Shown: positions 21,747 to 30,004 of the stretch, in pieces
How positions within the stretch are numbered: position 1 is the stretch's first letter
Layout of the letters: each line of letters starts with the position of its first letter
Assembly (NCBI GenBank): GCA_937892735.1
Contig: CALBGL010000141.1
Location: forward strand, 1 to 30,136
Source: an uncultured Clostridia bacterium
GTDB taxonomy: Bacteria; Bacillota; Clostridia; Lachnospirales; Bianqueaceae
Direction: 5' to 3'
Length of the DNA stretch: 30,136 nt
Program-made: the position numbers and the translations under genes
The notes under the pieces: model-generated
Database searches by the model: none
What the model was told of the DNA's origin: nothing
Seen by the model: the letters and a program-made list of their open reading frames with translations, nothing else

Positions 21747-24700
21747 ATGAAACAGGAATTTGATCAGCAATTTGTGTGCCCAGACAGCCATTTCCGCGGC
21801 GCTCCTTTCTGGGCATGGAACTGTAAACTGGATTCTGCGAGGATGACAAAGCAGATTGAGTATTTTAAAGAGATGGGGCTGGGCGGTTTTCATATGCACT
21901 GTAGAACCGGGTTGGATACACCGTATATGAGCCCAGAGTATCTCCAGGTCGTGAAGGACTGTGTGAATAAGGCGAAGGAAGAGAAGATGTTTGCCTGGCT
22001 GTATGATGAGGATCGTTGGCCCTCCGGTGCGGCGGGTGGCCTTGTGACGAAGGATCCGGCGTATCGTGCCCGGTACCTGGTATTTTCTCCCTGGAAACAG
22101 GAGGACATGCCTCCCAGCCATCAGACGCATGGTTCCAGCATGGGACACCTGGCGCAGCAGGGAAATGGCACATGGATGGCCAGTTATGAGGTCGTGCTGA
22201 AAGAGGGCGTGATGGTGTCCTATCGTCGTTTGGCGGAAGATGAGACGCCGAAGGAGGGGGGACACGTATGGCATGTATACGAAGAGATTGCGCCGGATAG
22301 CGGTTGGTTCAACGACCAGGCGTATCTGGACACGTTGAATCCGAAGGCGGTGGCGCGTTTTATCGAAGAAACACATGAGAAATATTACGAGGCGGTAGGA
22401 GAAGAATTTGGAAAGACCGTGCCCGCGATCTTTACAGATGAACCGCAGTTTGCGCATAAGACGACACTGGGGTTTGCGGAAGAGGAGAAATGCTGTATCC
22501 TGCCGTATACGGATGATTTCCCGGCAACGTATCAGGCGCAATATGGGGCGGATTTATGGGACAGCCTGCCGGAGATCTTCTGGGAGCTGCCGGAAGGCCG
22601 TGTGTCCATAGCCAGGTATCGTTTCCATGATCATGTGGCGCAGCGTTTTACCGAGGCTTTTGCGGACAGTCTGGGAGACTGGTGTGAGAAGCATGGTTTG
22701 ATGCTGACCGGGCACATGATGGCAGAGGCTACACTGGCATCGCAGACGAAGGCGTTGGGCGAGGCAATGCGTTCGTATCGAAGCTTTCAGCAGCCAGGGA
22801 TTGATATGCTGTGCGATAAGCGGGAGTATTCCACGGCGAAACAGGCGCAGAGCGCGGTACATCAGTATGGCCGGGGCGGCATGACCAGTGAGTTGTATGG
22901 CGTGACGAATTGGGATTATGATTTCAGAGGACATAAGCTGCAGGGCGATTGGCAGGCAGCGCTGGGCGTGACGTTGCGCGTGCATCATCTGGCCTGGGCC
23001 AGTATGGCTGGAGAAGCCAAACGGGATTATCCGGCCTCAATTTTCTACCAGTCTCCCTGGTATCAGCAGTATCCTTATATTGAAGATCATTTTGCACGCG
23101 TGAATACAGCGCTGACAGATGGAAAGCCGGATGTGCGCATCGGTGTGATTCACCCGATTGAAAGCATGTGGCTCTGCTGGGGTCCCCAGGAGCAGACGGC
23201 GGCTGCGCAGGCGCAGCTGGAAGAACAGTTTGAGGAAACCATTCAATGGCTGCTATTTGGCCAGTTGGATTTTGATTTTATCGCGGAATCGCTCCTACCG
23301 GAACTGTATGGAGGCTGCGAGAATGGCCAGTTCCAAGTTGGTCAGATGACCTATGACGCGATCCTGGTGCCGGGATGTGTGACGTTGCGACGCAGCACGC
23401 TAGAGTATCTGGCGGATTTCCAGAAGGCAGGCGGCCGACTGATCTTCATGGGAGAACCGGCGCGTCTGGTAGATGCAGTGCCTTCTGAGGAGGCGGCCGC
23501 ATTGGCGCGGAACTGTCAGAATATCCGTTTCAGTCAGACAGAACTTCTGGATGCATTGGAAGACGTGCGTACCGTGGATATTCGGATGGAAGATGGCAGC
23601 CGCGCGAATCGGTATTTATATCAGATGAGAAATACGGATGAGGGAAAATGGCTCTTCATTGCGCAGGGACTGCCTGCAGAGAATCCGGATATTCCCCATG
23701 TGCATACGTTGAGCATTCGCATGCCAGGCTGCTATTATGTGGAACTTTATGATACGTTGTCTGGAATCCATGTTTCGCTTGCGGCTGAGCATAGACAAGG
23801 AGAGACTGTGGTTCGTCAGAAGATGGCGGATCATGACAGTCTGCTGCTGCGTCTAACGCCGTGTGAAATAGGAAAGGAAATGAAGACCCCCATGGAAGAG
23901 AAATCCTATATCCGCGTGCAGAAGCCGGCCGAAAGCGTGCCGGTCACTCTGTCAGAGCCCAATGTGCTGCTTCTGGACATGGCGGAGGCTTCCCTGAACG
24001 GCGAGGAATGGGCAGAGAAGGAGGAAGTGCTCCGGGTCGATAATATTCTGCGTACACGGTTGGGATATCCGCTGAAGGTGGAGGCCTTTGCGCAGCCATG
24101 GACGCGAAAGAAAGAGCCGGCAGAGCATACGCTGAGCCTACGGTATACGATCGACAGCGCGGTAGAAGTAGACGATGTTCATCTTGCGATCGAACTGGCG
24201 GAGGATATGGTGATCTCCTGGAATGGAGAGCAGATTGGAACTGTGCCGGATGGATATTATGTGGATGAAGACATCAAGACACTGCCATTAGGGAAGGTGT
24301 GCCGCGGGATGAATACATTGGTGGTAGAGATGCCATATAAGGTAGAAACCAATGTGGAGTGGTGCTATATCCTGGGAGACTTTGGGGTCTCGGTAAAAGG
24401 AGACCATACGCAGATCACAGAACCGGTCAGGAGTCTGTATTTTGGAGATTGGACCGTGCAGGGACTGCCTTTCTACGGCGGCAATGTAACCTACCATATG
24501 TCTGTCACAGGACATGGAAAGGAATGTGTCCTGCAGGTTCCGAAGTATCGGAATCCGTTGCTTCGAGTTGCCGTGGATGGAAAGGACATGGAAATTCTGG
24601 CCTTTTCGCCGTACTGTCTCTCGTTGGGACAACTGGAAGGAGAGCACGCGGTGGATATTACGGCCTATGGAAACAGAGTCAACAGCTTTGGGGCCGTACA

Positions 24701-24830
24701 CCTGTGTGATGAGAAAGTAACCTGGTTTGGGCCCATGGCCTGGCGGTCCGAGGGAGAAGCGTGGAGCTATGAATATCAGCTCCGACGCACGGGAATTCTC
24801 TCCGCACCCATTTTATATCTTGAAAAGTAA
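21747..24830 (+). CDS. Large glycoside hydrolase, GH106-like (putative alpha-L-rhamnosidase)
   Basis: A 1027-residue intracellular enzyme. The N-terminal region has RGAPFWAWNCKL, then IEYFKEMGLGGFHMHCRTGL and WLYDEDRWPSGAAGG, the barrel signatures of GH106-type alpha-L-rhamnosidase-like proteins. It continues with AIFTDEPQF and GHMMAEATLASQ, where catalytic acids are likely. Residues about 780-1000 look like a galactose-binding beta-sandwich (AIELAEDMVISWNGEQIG, then NTLVVEMPYKV). There is no signal peptide, so it acts on imported sugars. AAAGGAGAAAGAG lies before the ATG. It is co-transcribed with the esterase. The family name is inferred by pattern and the substrate (rhamnosides or related deoxy sugars) is not proven. 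Confidence 0.72.
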   Translation: MKQEFDQQFVCPDSHFRGAPFWAWNCKLDSARMTKQIEYFKEMGLGGFHMHCRTGLDTPYMSPEYLQVVKDCVNKAKEEKMFAWLYDEDRWPSGAAGGLVTKDPAYRARYLVFSPWKQEDMPPSHQTHGSSMGHLAQQGNGTWMASYEVVLKEGVMVSYRRLAEDETPKEGGHVWHVYEEIAPDSGWFNDQAYLDTLNPKAVARFIEETHEKYYEAVGEEFGKTVPAIFTDEPQFAHKTTLGFAEEEKCCILPYTDDFPATYQAQYGADLWDSLPEIFWELPEGRVSIARYRFHDHVAQRFTEAFADSLGDWCEKHGLMLTGHMMAEATLASQTKALGEAMRSYRSFQQPGIDMLCDKREYSTAKQAQSAVHQYGRGGMTSELYGVTNWDYDFRGHKLQGDWQAALGVTLRVHHLAWASMAGEAKRDYPASIFYQSPWYQQYPYIEDHFARVNTALTDGKPDVRIGVIHPIESMWLCWGPQEQTAAAQAQLEEQFEETIQWLLFGQLDFDFIAESLLPELYGGCENGQFQVGQMTYDAILVPGCVTLRRSTLEYLADFQKAGGRLIFMGEPARLVDAVPSEEAAALARNCQNIRFSQTELLDALEDVRTVDIRMEDGSRANRYLYQMRNTDEGKWLFIAQGLPAENPDIPHVHTLSIRMPGCYYVELYDTLSGIHVSLAAEHRQGETVVRQKMADHDSLLLRLTPCEIGKEMKTPMEEKSYIRVQKPAESVPVTLSEPNVLLLDMAEASLNGEEWAEKEEVLRVDNILRTRLGYPLKVEAFAQPWTRKKEPAEHTLSLRYTIDSAVEVDDVHLAIELAEDMVISWNGEQIGTVPDGYYVDEDIKTLPLGKVCRGMNTLVVEMPYKVETNVEWCYILGDFGVSVKGDHTQITEPVRSLYFGDWTVQGLPFYGGNVTYHMSVTGHGKECVLQVPKYRNPLLRVAVDGKDMEILAFSPYCLSLGQLEGEHAVDITAYGNRVNSFGAVHLCDEKVTWFGPMAWRSEGEAWSYEYQLRRTGILSAPILYLEK

Positions 24831-24836
24831 GCGTTC

Positions 24837-24872
24837 GGGGTCATCGCGGCCAATTATCCCTGCGATGACCCC
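24837..24872 (+). terminator. Hairpin after the glycoside hydrolase gene
   Basis: GGGGTCATCGC (24837-24847) and GCGATGACCCC (24862-24872) form a perfect 11-bp stem just behind the stop codon. No T-run follows, so termination may be weak. Confidence 0.6.
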
Positions 24873-24931
24873 ACTTAACGTTCCTATAGGAAAAAGTTTC
24901 ACAGGAAGTTAACAATTCCCACGATCATACA

Positions 24932-24940
24932 TGATATAAT
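24932..24940 (+). promoter_or_regulatory. Extended -10 promoter of the ABC transporter operon
   Basis: TGATATAAT without a convincing -35 at 17 bp (TTAACA lies 20 bp upstream). The leader would be about 140 nt. Confidence 0.6.
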
Positions 24941-24977
24941 GAACATGGAGAGAAAGGAAAGTTTTTTAGATCGCAGA

Positions 24978-25026
24978 GAATGAGCCGTGTCCGGAGATGC
25001 CCGCAAATGGGCGTCCATCTTCGAAA
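24978..25026 (+). repeat. Second copy of the 49-nt hairpin element (ABC leader)
   Basis: This matches 1981-2029 in 38 of 49 positions, with no gaps. GAGATG (24994-24999) pairs with CATCTT (25016-25021). Relative to the dapF copy the fourth pair changes from C:G to A:T, preserving the stem. Confidence 0.75.
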
Positions 25027-25089
25027 TGAGCGCAATACTGGTAGTTTAAAGAATTTTCTAACCAATTTGAAGAGAAGGGATGAGGAAGC

Positions 25090-25791
25090 ATGAGCTTTGT
25101 GACGCTGGAAAAGGTGTATAAACGGTATATCATGGGTGACATCACAATAGAAGCGGCCAGAGGCATGTCCTTTGAGATTGAAAAGGGGGAACTGGCGATC
25201 ATTGTAGGTCCCAGCGGCTCCGGCAAGACAACGATTCTGAATATTTTGGGTGGAATGGACACTTGTGATGAGGGACGTATTGTGGTGGATGGCAGGGAGA
25301 TTCAGAATTATAATCGTAAACAGCTGATGCAATACCGACGTCAGGACATTGGTTTTGTGTTTCAGTTTTATAATCTGATTCCCAATTTGACAGCCAGTGA
25401 AAATGTGGAACTGGCGGCACAGATTTCTAAGGATTTTATTCCAGCGGCTAAGATCCTGCAAGAGGTAGGACTGGGGGAGCGGCTGGATAATTTTCCGGCA
25501 CAGCTTTCTGGCGGAGAACAGCAGCGGGTAGCAATCGCGAGAGCGCTAGCGAAACAGCCCAAGCTCTTGCTGTGCGATGAACCTACGGGCGCATTGGACT
25601 ACAATACCGGAAAAATGATTCTGAAGCTTCTGCAAGATACCTGTCATGAACAGGGGATGACGGTCATCATTGTTACGCATAACACAGCGATCACACCGAT
25701 GGCGGATCGTGTGATTCATATGCGTAATGGGGAAGTGACAGGCGTGGTGAGAAATCATCAGCCGCTTCCGGTAGAGGAGATTGAATGGTGA
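25090..25791 (+). CDS. ABC transporter ATPase, MacB/LolD/FtsE type
   Basis: A 233-residue nucleotide-binding subunit. It has Walker A GPSGSGKTT (40-48), Q-loop glutamine 92 in FVFQFYNLIPNLTASENV, signature LSGGEQQRVAIARAL (139-153), Walker B LLLCDEPTGALD with Glu164, and the switch histidine 197 in VTHN. FYNLIPNLTA is characteristic of the MacB/LolD/FtsE branch that powers FtsX-fold permeases. A start at ATG 25090 is set by GAAGGGATGAGG upstream. It overlaps the permease gene by a few bases, so the two form a transporter. Confidence 0.96.
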   Translation: MSFVTLEKVYKRYIMGDITIEAARGMSFEIEKGELAIIVGPSGSGKTTILNILGGMDTCDEGRIVVDGREIQNYNRKQLMQYRRQDIGFVFQFYNLIPNLTASENVELAAQISKDFIPAAKILQEVGLGERLDNFPAQLSGGEQQRVAIARALAKQPKLLLCDEPTGALDYNTGKMILKLLQDTCHEQGMTVIIVTHNTAITPMADRVIHMRNGEVTGVVRNHQPLPVEEIEW

Positions 25792-28700
25792 TGAAGGCAA
25801 AATGGAAGGATAGTCTGCGAGGAATCCGTAAATCTAAGAACCGATTTCTTTCTATATTATGTATCGTAATGATTGGCGTGGGTTTTTTTGCGGGGGTCAA
25901 AGCCAGTGGACCAGATATGTGGCGGTCAGCGGATTCTTATGCGGATCAGCAAAATTTGATGCATTATCGGCTGCTGTCTACCTGGGGATTTGAAGAGGCG
26001 GACATAGAAGCATTGCAGGCGCTCGAGGGCGTAGCGGTCTTTCCTTCTTATTTTCTGGATAGCCTGGTCAATTCGGAACAGGGAGAGAACGTGGCTAGAA
26101 TTTACGCGTATAGCAGGAATGCCGAAATCAATCAGTTATGGCTGACAGAGGGGCGTATGCCGGAGAATTCGGATGAATGTCTGGTGGACGTAGCCAGTGG
26201 TGTACCGGTGGGTTCTACGCTGGAAGTCATGGGAGACGGTTCAGCGGATTCCAATGTGGAGGACTCCTTGGAGCGAACGGAATACACGGTGGTAGGGGCA
26301 TTTGAGAGCGCCATGTACCTGTCCGATATGGAAAAGGGAAACACCAATATCGGTGGAGGTAAGATCGAGCAGATCATTTATCTGCCAGCAGAAAACTTCA
26401 AATCGGAATACTATACAGAAGTCTATCTTGTATATGAGGATATGATTGCGCCGACGGCATATACAGAAGAATACACGGCGCTCGAATCGGCACATCAGCA
26501 AGAGCTGGAAGCGTTCGGGAAAACGCGGGCGAAGGAACGGTATGATCGGACGGTAGAAGAAGCCGAGCAGGAGATCGCGGATGGCGAGGCGGAACTGGTG
26601 GACGGACGTCAGGAGCTTGCGGATGCGAGGCAGCAATTGGAAGACGCCAAGCAGCAGGCGGCGGACGGAGAAGCCGAGATTGTGGATGGCGAGGCGGAAC
26701 TAGATGATGGCGAAGCGGAGATTGAGCAGAATGAAGCGGATCTTCAGAGTGGAGAAGCCGAACTGAATTCACAACAGGCGATTCTGGACGAGACGCGAGC
26801 GACCTTAGAGGCGGCGCGGCAGTCTTATGAAGAAGGGCGCAGTCAATGGGAAGCGGGGAAGGCTGAGGCCGAGCAGGAATTGGCAGCTGCCAAGCAAAGG
26901 CTGGATGATGCGAAGGCGGAATTGGATCAGGCGCTAGTAGAGCTTCAGAATGGAGAAGCGCAGTATGAACAGGCCCTTGCTGCTTTTCAGTTGCAAATGG
27001 AACAGGTCCAGTCTAAACTGGATGCGCAGAGGGAACAGTTAGCAGATGGAAGAGAACAGTATGAGGCGGGGGAGGCTGCTTATCAGCAGAGCCTAGCCGC
27101 TTATCAGGCAGCCTTTTCGCAGTATGAACAGAATCTGGGCTCCTATGAACAGAGTATGACAGCCTATCAGGAGCAGAGGACGCAATATAAAGAACAGGAG
27201 AATACATACCAGCAGGATCTGACGCAGTATCAGGACGAAAATGAAAGATATCAGAGGATAACAACGGAGATAGAAAATTTACAGACGGAATACGACCAGG
27301 CGCTGGCATCCTACGAGGCAGAAGCTGCGCAGCTGGAAATGGAACGAATCGAATTAGAAGCCTTGTTGGCGCAGGTCGGGGAAGAGGATCCCGCTTATCT
27401 TGCCGCGAAGGCGGCGTATGACGCGCACGAAAAACAGGTGCAAGATGCGGATAAGGCGCTTACGGCGCAGGCAGACGAATTAGAAAACAAGAAAAAAGAA
27501 GGGGAAACATTACGGTTCTGGTTGGAAGAGGAAGAAAAGGCGTTAGAAGAAACGCGGACTCGATTGGACCAGACCAGATCCGATTTAGAAAATCGTAAAG
27601 CAGAGTTGGAGCAGTGGAACGGTATCCTGACACAGACACAGGAGATGCTGATACAAACAGAAACGAGTCTTGCTTCCCATCGGGAAATGCTGGATCAGAC
27701 GCTGTCTGAATTAGAGACGGGAGAGGCTCAGTTGGAGCAGGCGCAGACACAGTTGGATGCACAGCGTCAAGAGGGTGAAGCTCGTCTGGCCGCTTTTGCG
27801 GAGCAGCTTGCCAGTGGCCGCGAGGAGTACGAGACAGGAGAGGCACAATATGAAAGTGGTCTCGCGCAATATGAACAGCAGAAAGAGGCGGCCGAGGCAG
27901 AGTTGGATGCGGCTGAGGCGGAACTGGATGCGGCATGGAACCAGATCGTGGTGGGTCAGGATCAGCTCAGAGCAGGAGAAGCGCAGATCGCAGAAGCCAG
28001 AGCGCAGTTGGAATCTGCTAAAGCACAGATTCAAGAGGCCAGGGCGCAGATTGTGGAGGGACGGCAGGAACTGGCGGATGCCCGGATCGAGTTAGAAGAA
28101 GGCCGTCTTGAGATTGCGGAAAATGAACAGAAGGTGGCCGATGCGGAGGCGGAGCTGGCACAGGGAGAACAGGAGCTGGCAGATGCCAAGCAGGAGCTGG
28201 CGGATCTGGCAGAACCGGAATGGTATGTGAATACGCGGGATGATAGTCCCGGTTACGAAGAATACGGGCAGAACGCGGAGCGTGTGGACAATATTGCTAA
28301 GGTATTTCCTGTATTTTTCGTGTTGGTCGCAGCATTGGTGTGTCTGACGACCATGACGCGAATGATCGAAGAAGAACGTACGCAGATTGGAACGATGAAA
28401 GCACTCGGTTACAGTAATGGTTCCATTTTGTCCAAGTATATGTTCTATGCGTTATCAGCGACATGTATTGGCGTGATGATTGGACTGATGGTTGGATATC
28501 AGTTGTTCCCGAGCGTGATTATGTCCGCCTATGGGATGCTGTATCGTTTGCCGGTACAGATTACACCATTTTTATGGGGTGATGCGGCGATCATCATGAC
28601 AGTCTGCTTGGCAGCGGTAGCCTTAACAGTGTACGTATGCTGCCGCGGTGTGTTGACTCCTATGCCGGCGCAGCTTATGCGACCCAAAGCGCCTAAAAAT

Positions 28701-29888
28701 GGGAAACGAGTCATGTTGGAGAGAATCGGCTGGCTCTGGAAACGTCTATCCTTCAGCCATAAAGTGACCGTGCGTAATATTTTCCGATATAAAAAACGCA
28801 TGATTATGACAATTGTAGGAATTATGGGATGTACGGCCCTGTCACTGACCGGATTCGGTCTGCAGGATTCCATCAACGAGATTGTGGAAAATCAGTTCGA
28901 TAAGATCTGGAAGTATGAGGCTACCATTGTAATAGAGGACTATGAGGAAGAAGATTTGACACAGATTCTTTCGATCATGCAGGATTATGATGCGTCCGCC
29001 AGTGAAATGCTGTCGATGCAGAAGACATATACGATGTCGGGGGCGGACGGCGATATGTCGGGATACCTGATGGTGCCGGAATCTACCGAGAAACTGTCGG
29101 AATTTATTCAGCTGGAGAATCGAACTTCCCATGAGGTTTTTGTACTGGAGGAAAATCAAGTGCTGGTGACAGAGAAACTGGCGCGTAACGTAGGTGTTTT
29201 GCCGGGGGATATGATCACTATAGAGATTGATGATACAAGTTCGGTACAGATACAAGTCCAGGGTATTGTGGAAAATTATGCAGAACACTATGTATATATG
29301 CTGCCGGATACGTATCAGGAGCTCTTCGGAGAGAAGCCGGAGTATAACATGGTACTGGGCAAGTATGAGGGCTTACCCGAAGAGAATCAGCATGAGATGG
29401 CAGAAAGAATCAATCAGAACGATCATGTCATGACGATTCAGATGCAGCAGGATATCATGGAGTCCTTCAACCAGATGTTGGAAGCATTGGACATGGTGAT
29501 TGTGGTTCTCATTGTATCCGCAGGACTTCTGGCCTTTGTGGTGCTGTATAATCTGTCGAATATTAATATCGCAGAAAGGGTGCGGGAAATCGCCACCCTG
29601 GAGGTGTTGGGATTCAATGATAAAGAAGTATCCCGGTATGTTTTCCGGGAAAGCATCATTCTGACTGTCTTAGGCACCGTTTTTGGCCTGGTTCTCGGGC
29701 GTCTTCTTACAGCGTTTGTCATTCAGACAGCGGAGATTGATATGGTAATGTTTGGAAGAGAAGTGCAGATATGGAGTTATGTGTGGGCTGCATTGCTGAC
29801 ACTGGTATTCTCTTTTATCGTAAATTTGGTTATGCATCGACCGCTGAAAAAGATCAGTATGGTAGAATCACTGAAGTCAGTCGAATAA
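25785..29888 (+). CDS. FtsX/MacB-type ABC permease with a giant coiled coil
   Basis: A 1367-residue permease. TM1 lies at about 21-38, followed by an extracytoplasmic domain that includes a coiled coil at about 232-809, rich in GEAEL-like and QYE-like heptads. TM2-4 lie at about 838-955 (VFPVFFVLVAALVCLTTMTR), TM5 at about 1005-1025, a second extracytoplasmic domain to about 1230, and TM6-8 at about 1237-1350. It is thus two fused FtsX-like modules. RMIEEERTQIGTMKALGYS is the coupling-helix segment contacting the ATPase. Tyrosines recur every seven residues in 426-510. The start may be ATG 25785 or ATG 25791 (overlapping the ATPase stop); RBS spacing favours 25785. A conformational transducer to the cell wall is a plausible role, since the substrate is unknown. 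Confidence 0.93.
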   Translation: MVMKAKWKDSLRGIRKSKNRFLSILCIVMIGVGFFAGVKASGPDMWRSADSYADQQNLMHYRLLSTWGFEEADIEALQALEGVAVFPSYFLDSLVNSEQGENVARIYAYSRNAEINQLWLTEGRMPENSDECLVDVASGVPVGSTLEVMGDGSADSNVEDSLERTEYTVVGAFESAMYLSDMEKGNTNIGGGKIEQIIYLPAENFKSEYYTEVYLVYEDMIAPTAYTEEYTALESAHQQELEAFGKTRAKERYDRTVEEAEQEIADGEAELVDGRQELADARQQLEDAKQQAADGEAEIVDGEAELDDGEAEIEQNEADLQSGEAELNSQQAILDETRATLEAARQSYEEGRSQWEAGKAEAEQELAAAKQRLDDAKAELDQALVELQNGEAQYEQALAAFQLQMEQVQSKLDAQREQLADGREQYEAGEAAYQQSLAAYQAAFSQYEQNLGSYEQSMTAYQEQRTQYKEQENTYQQDLTQYQDENERYQRITTEIENLQTEYDQALASYEAEAAQLEMERIELEALLAQVGEEDPAYLAAKAAYDAHEKQVQDADKALTAQADELENKKKEGETLRFWLEEEEKALEETRTRLDQTRSDLENRKAELEQWNGILTQTQEMLIQTETSLASHREMLDQTLSELETGEAQLEQAQTQLDAQRQEGEARLAAFAEQLASGREEYETGEAQYESGLAQYEQQKEAAEAELDAAEAELDAAWNQIVVGQDQLRAGEAQIAEARAQLESAKAQIQEARAQIVEGRQELADARIELEEGRLEIAENEQKVADAEAELAQGEQELADAKQELADLAEPEWYVNTRDDSPGYEEYGQNAERVDNIAKVFPVFFVLVAALVCLTTMTRMIEEERTQIGTMKALGYSNGSILSKYMFYALSATCIGVMIGLMVGYQLFPSVIMSAYGMLYRLPVQITPFLWGDAAIIMTVCLAAVALTVYVCCRGVLTPMPAQLMRPKAPKNGKRVMLERIGWLWKRLSFSHKVTVRNIFRYKKRMIMTIVGIMGCTALSLTGFGLQDSINEIVENQFDKIWKYEATIVIEDYEEEDLTQILSIMQDYDASASEMLSMQKTYTMSGADGDMSGYLMVPESTEKLSEFIQLENRTSHEVFVLEENQVLVTEKLARNVGVLPGDMITIEIDDTSSVQIQVQGIVENYAEHYVYMLPDTYQELFGEKPEYNMVLGKYEGLPEENQHEMAERINQNDHVMTIQMQQDIMESFNQMLEALDMVIVVLIVSAGLLAFVVLYNLSNINIAERVREIATLEVLGFNDKEVSRYVFRESIILTVLGTVFGLVLGRLLTAFVIQTAEIDMVMFGREVQIWSYVWAALLTLVFSFIVNLVMHRPLKKISMVESLKSVE

Positions 29889-29899
29889 GAAGGTATCAT

Positions 29900-29968
29900 A
29901 AAGGGGCCATTGTAAAATAGATGAGAAATCATCCTCTAAGAAGCAATGGCTTCTTTTTGAATAAAAAA
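29900..29968. repeat. Right copy of the 69-bp inverted repeat
   Basis: It is the reverse complement of positions 1-69 with two adjacent mismatches. It begins 12 bp after the permease stop codon. Confidence 0.88.
29938..29958 (+). terminator. Terminator of the ABC operon, inside the right repeat
   Basis: AAGAAGC-AATG-GCTTCTT followed by TTT, with a further T/A-rich run. In this copy the hairpin stands directly behind a gene in the correct orientation. Confidence 0.75.
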
Positions 29969-30004
29969 CAGAGTCTGGAACAAAGCGGATGATTTTGCGA
30001 TATC

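Noticed and set aside
21423..22541. A 372-codon frame opposite the esterase and glycosidase genes
   Set aside because: It spans the junction of two well-supported genes and has low-complexity His/Arg/Leu composition.
26500..28220. Recent tandem duplication at DNA level in the permease coiled coil
   Set aside because: The heptads are similar in protein but codons vary widely, so no long exact DNA repeat is visible; old expansion or selection on the protein fits better.
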